A stretch of 30,839 bases of DNA from Collinsella sp. Lineage in GTDB: Bacteria > Actinomycetota > Coriobacteriia > Coriobacteriales > Coriobacteriaceae. The stretch covers positions 40,497 to 71,335 of the forward strand of contig DXZS01000023.1 in NCBI GenBank assembly GCA_019419505.1. The letters run 5' to 3'. How positions within the stretch are numbered: the first letter of the stretch is position 1; each line of letters opens with the position of its first letter. Position numbers and translations under genes: made by a program. A model generated the notes under the pieces. That model saw only the letters and a program-made list of their open reading frames with translations. It did no database searches and was not told the DNA's origin. Below are positions 30,799-30,839 of this stretch, in pieces.

Positions 30799-30839
30799 TT
30801 AGAAGAGCTGGCGGACGGCATGTTCCGACGGCACTTCGG
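30799..30839 (-). CDS. 3' end of an unidentified minus-strand gene (partial)
   Basis: Read from the right edge, one minus-strand frame gives EVPSEHAVRQLF and stops at TAA (30801-30799). Nearly all of its codons end in G or C, as in the neighbouring genes. With 12 residues no function can be given, and another gene placement cannot be excluded. A small palindrome covers the stop codon. Confidence 0.4.
   Translation of the reverse strand, partial: EVPSEHAVRQLF

Overview
The window is high-GC, densely coded chromosomal DNA. The protein set and sequence style point to an anaerobic gut actinomycete of the class Coriobacteriia, most likely Collinsella or a close relative. That placement is inferred from protein resemblance and was not checked by any search. 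I see no prophage, insertion sequence, CRISPR array, tRNA or rRNA. This is core-genome territory, with interest in its regulatory sites, palindromic repeats and a few unusual proteins.

Layout. At 1-1450 are the tail of an unknown gene, a nested inverted repeat and an M42 aminopeptidase. At 1461-4363 lies a sulfur block: mnmA (tRNA 2-thiouridylase) and cysK (cysteine synthase) on the minus strand, divergent from an Rrf2-family regulator. The shared cysK/rrf2 promoter region holds palindromes suited to an autoregulatory sulfur circuit. At 4505-5494 are a small four-helix membrane protein and a TrpR-like (YerC/YecD) regulator. At 5716-12498 is an AddB/AddA-type helicase-nuclease pair. At 12675-19971 are DNA polymerase III alpha (dnaE) and a SWIM-SNF2 helicase. 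At 20122-22587 are a superoxide reductase and a NAD-synthetase-like protein whose catalytic residues look lost. At 22725-24933 is ruvC-ruvA-ruvB in one overlapping operon behind a clear LexA (SOS) box. At 25078-26745 is formate-tetrahydrofolate ligase. At 26925-30664 are a single-pass membrane protein with TxV motifs and heptad repeats, a cation diffusion facilitator (probably Mn2+) and an eight-cysteine zinc-ribbon protein. The last 41 bases look like the 3' end of another minus-strand gene.

How it fits together. Much of the window concerns DNA replication, end processing and Holliday junction resolution (AddAB, DnaE, SNF2, RuvCAB). Only ruvCAB shows a recognisable SOS operator. The sulfur block links cysteine supply to tRNA thiolation. 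Oxidative and metal handling is represented by the superoxide reductase and the metal exporter.

The best leads are: (1) the apparently catalytically dead NadE-like protein; (2) two families of intergenic palindromes, one with the core TTGCGGTGAAATAG in two places; (3) terminator hairpins placed at or just after promoter-like -10 boxes upstream of mnmA and the NadE-like gene; (4) the LexA box at ruvC; (5) the TxV/heptad membrane protein.
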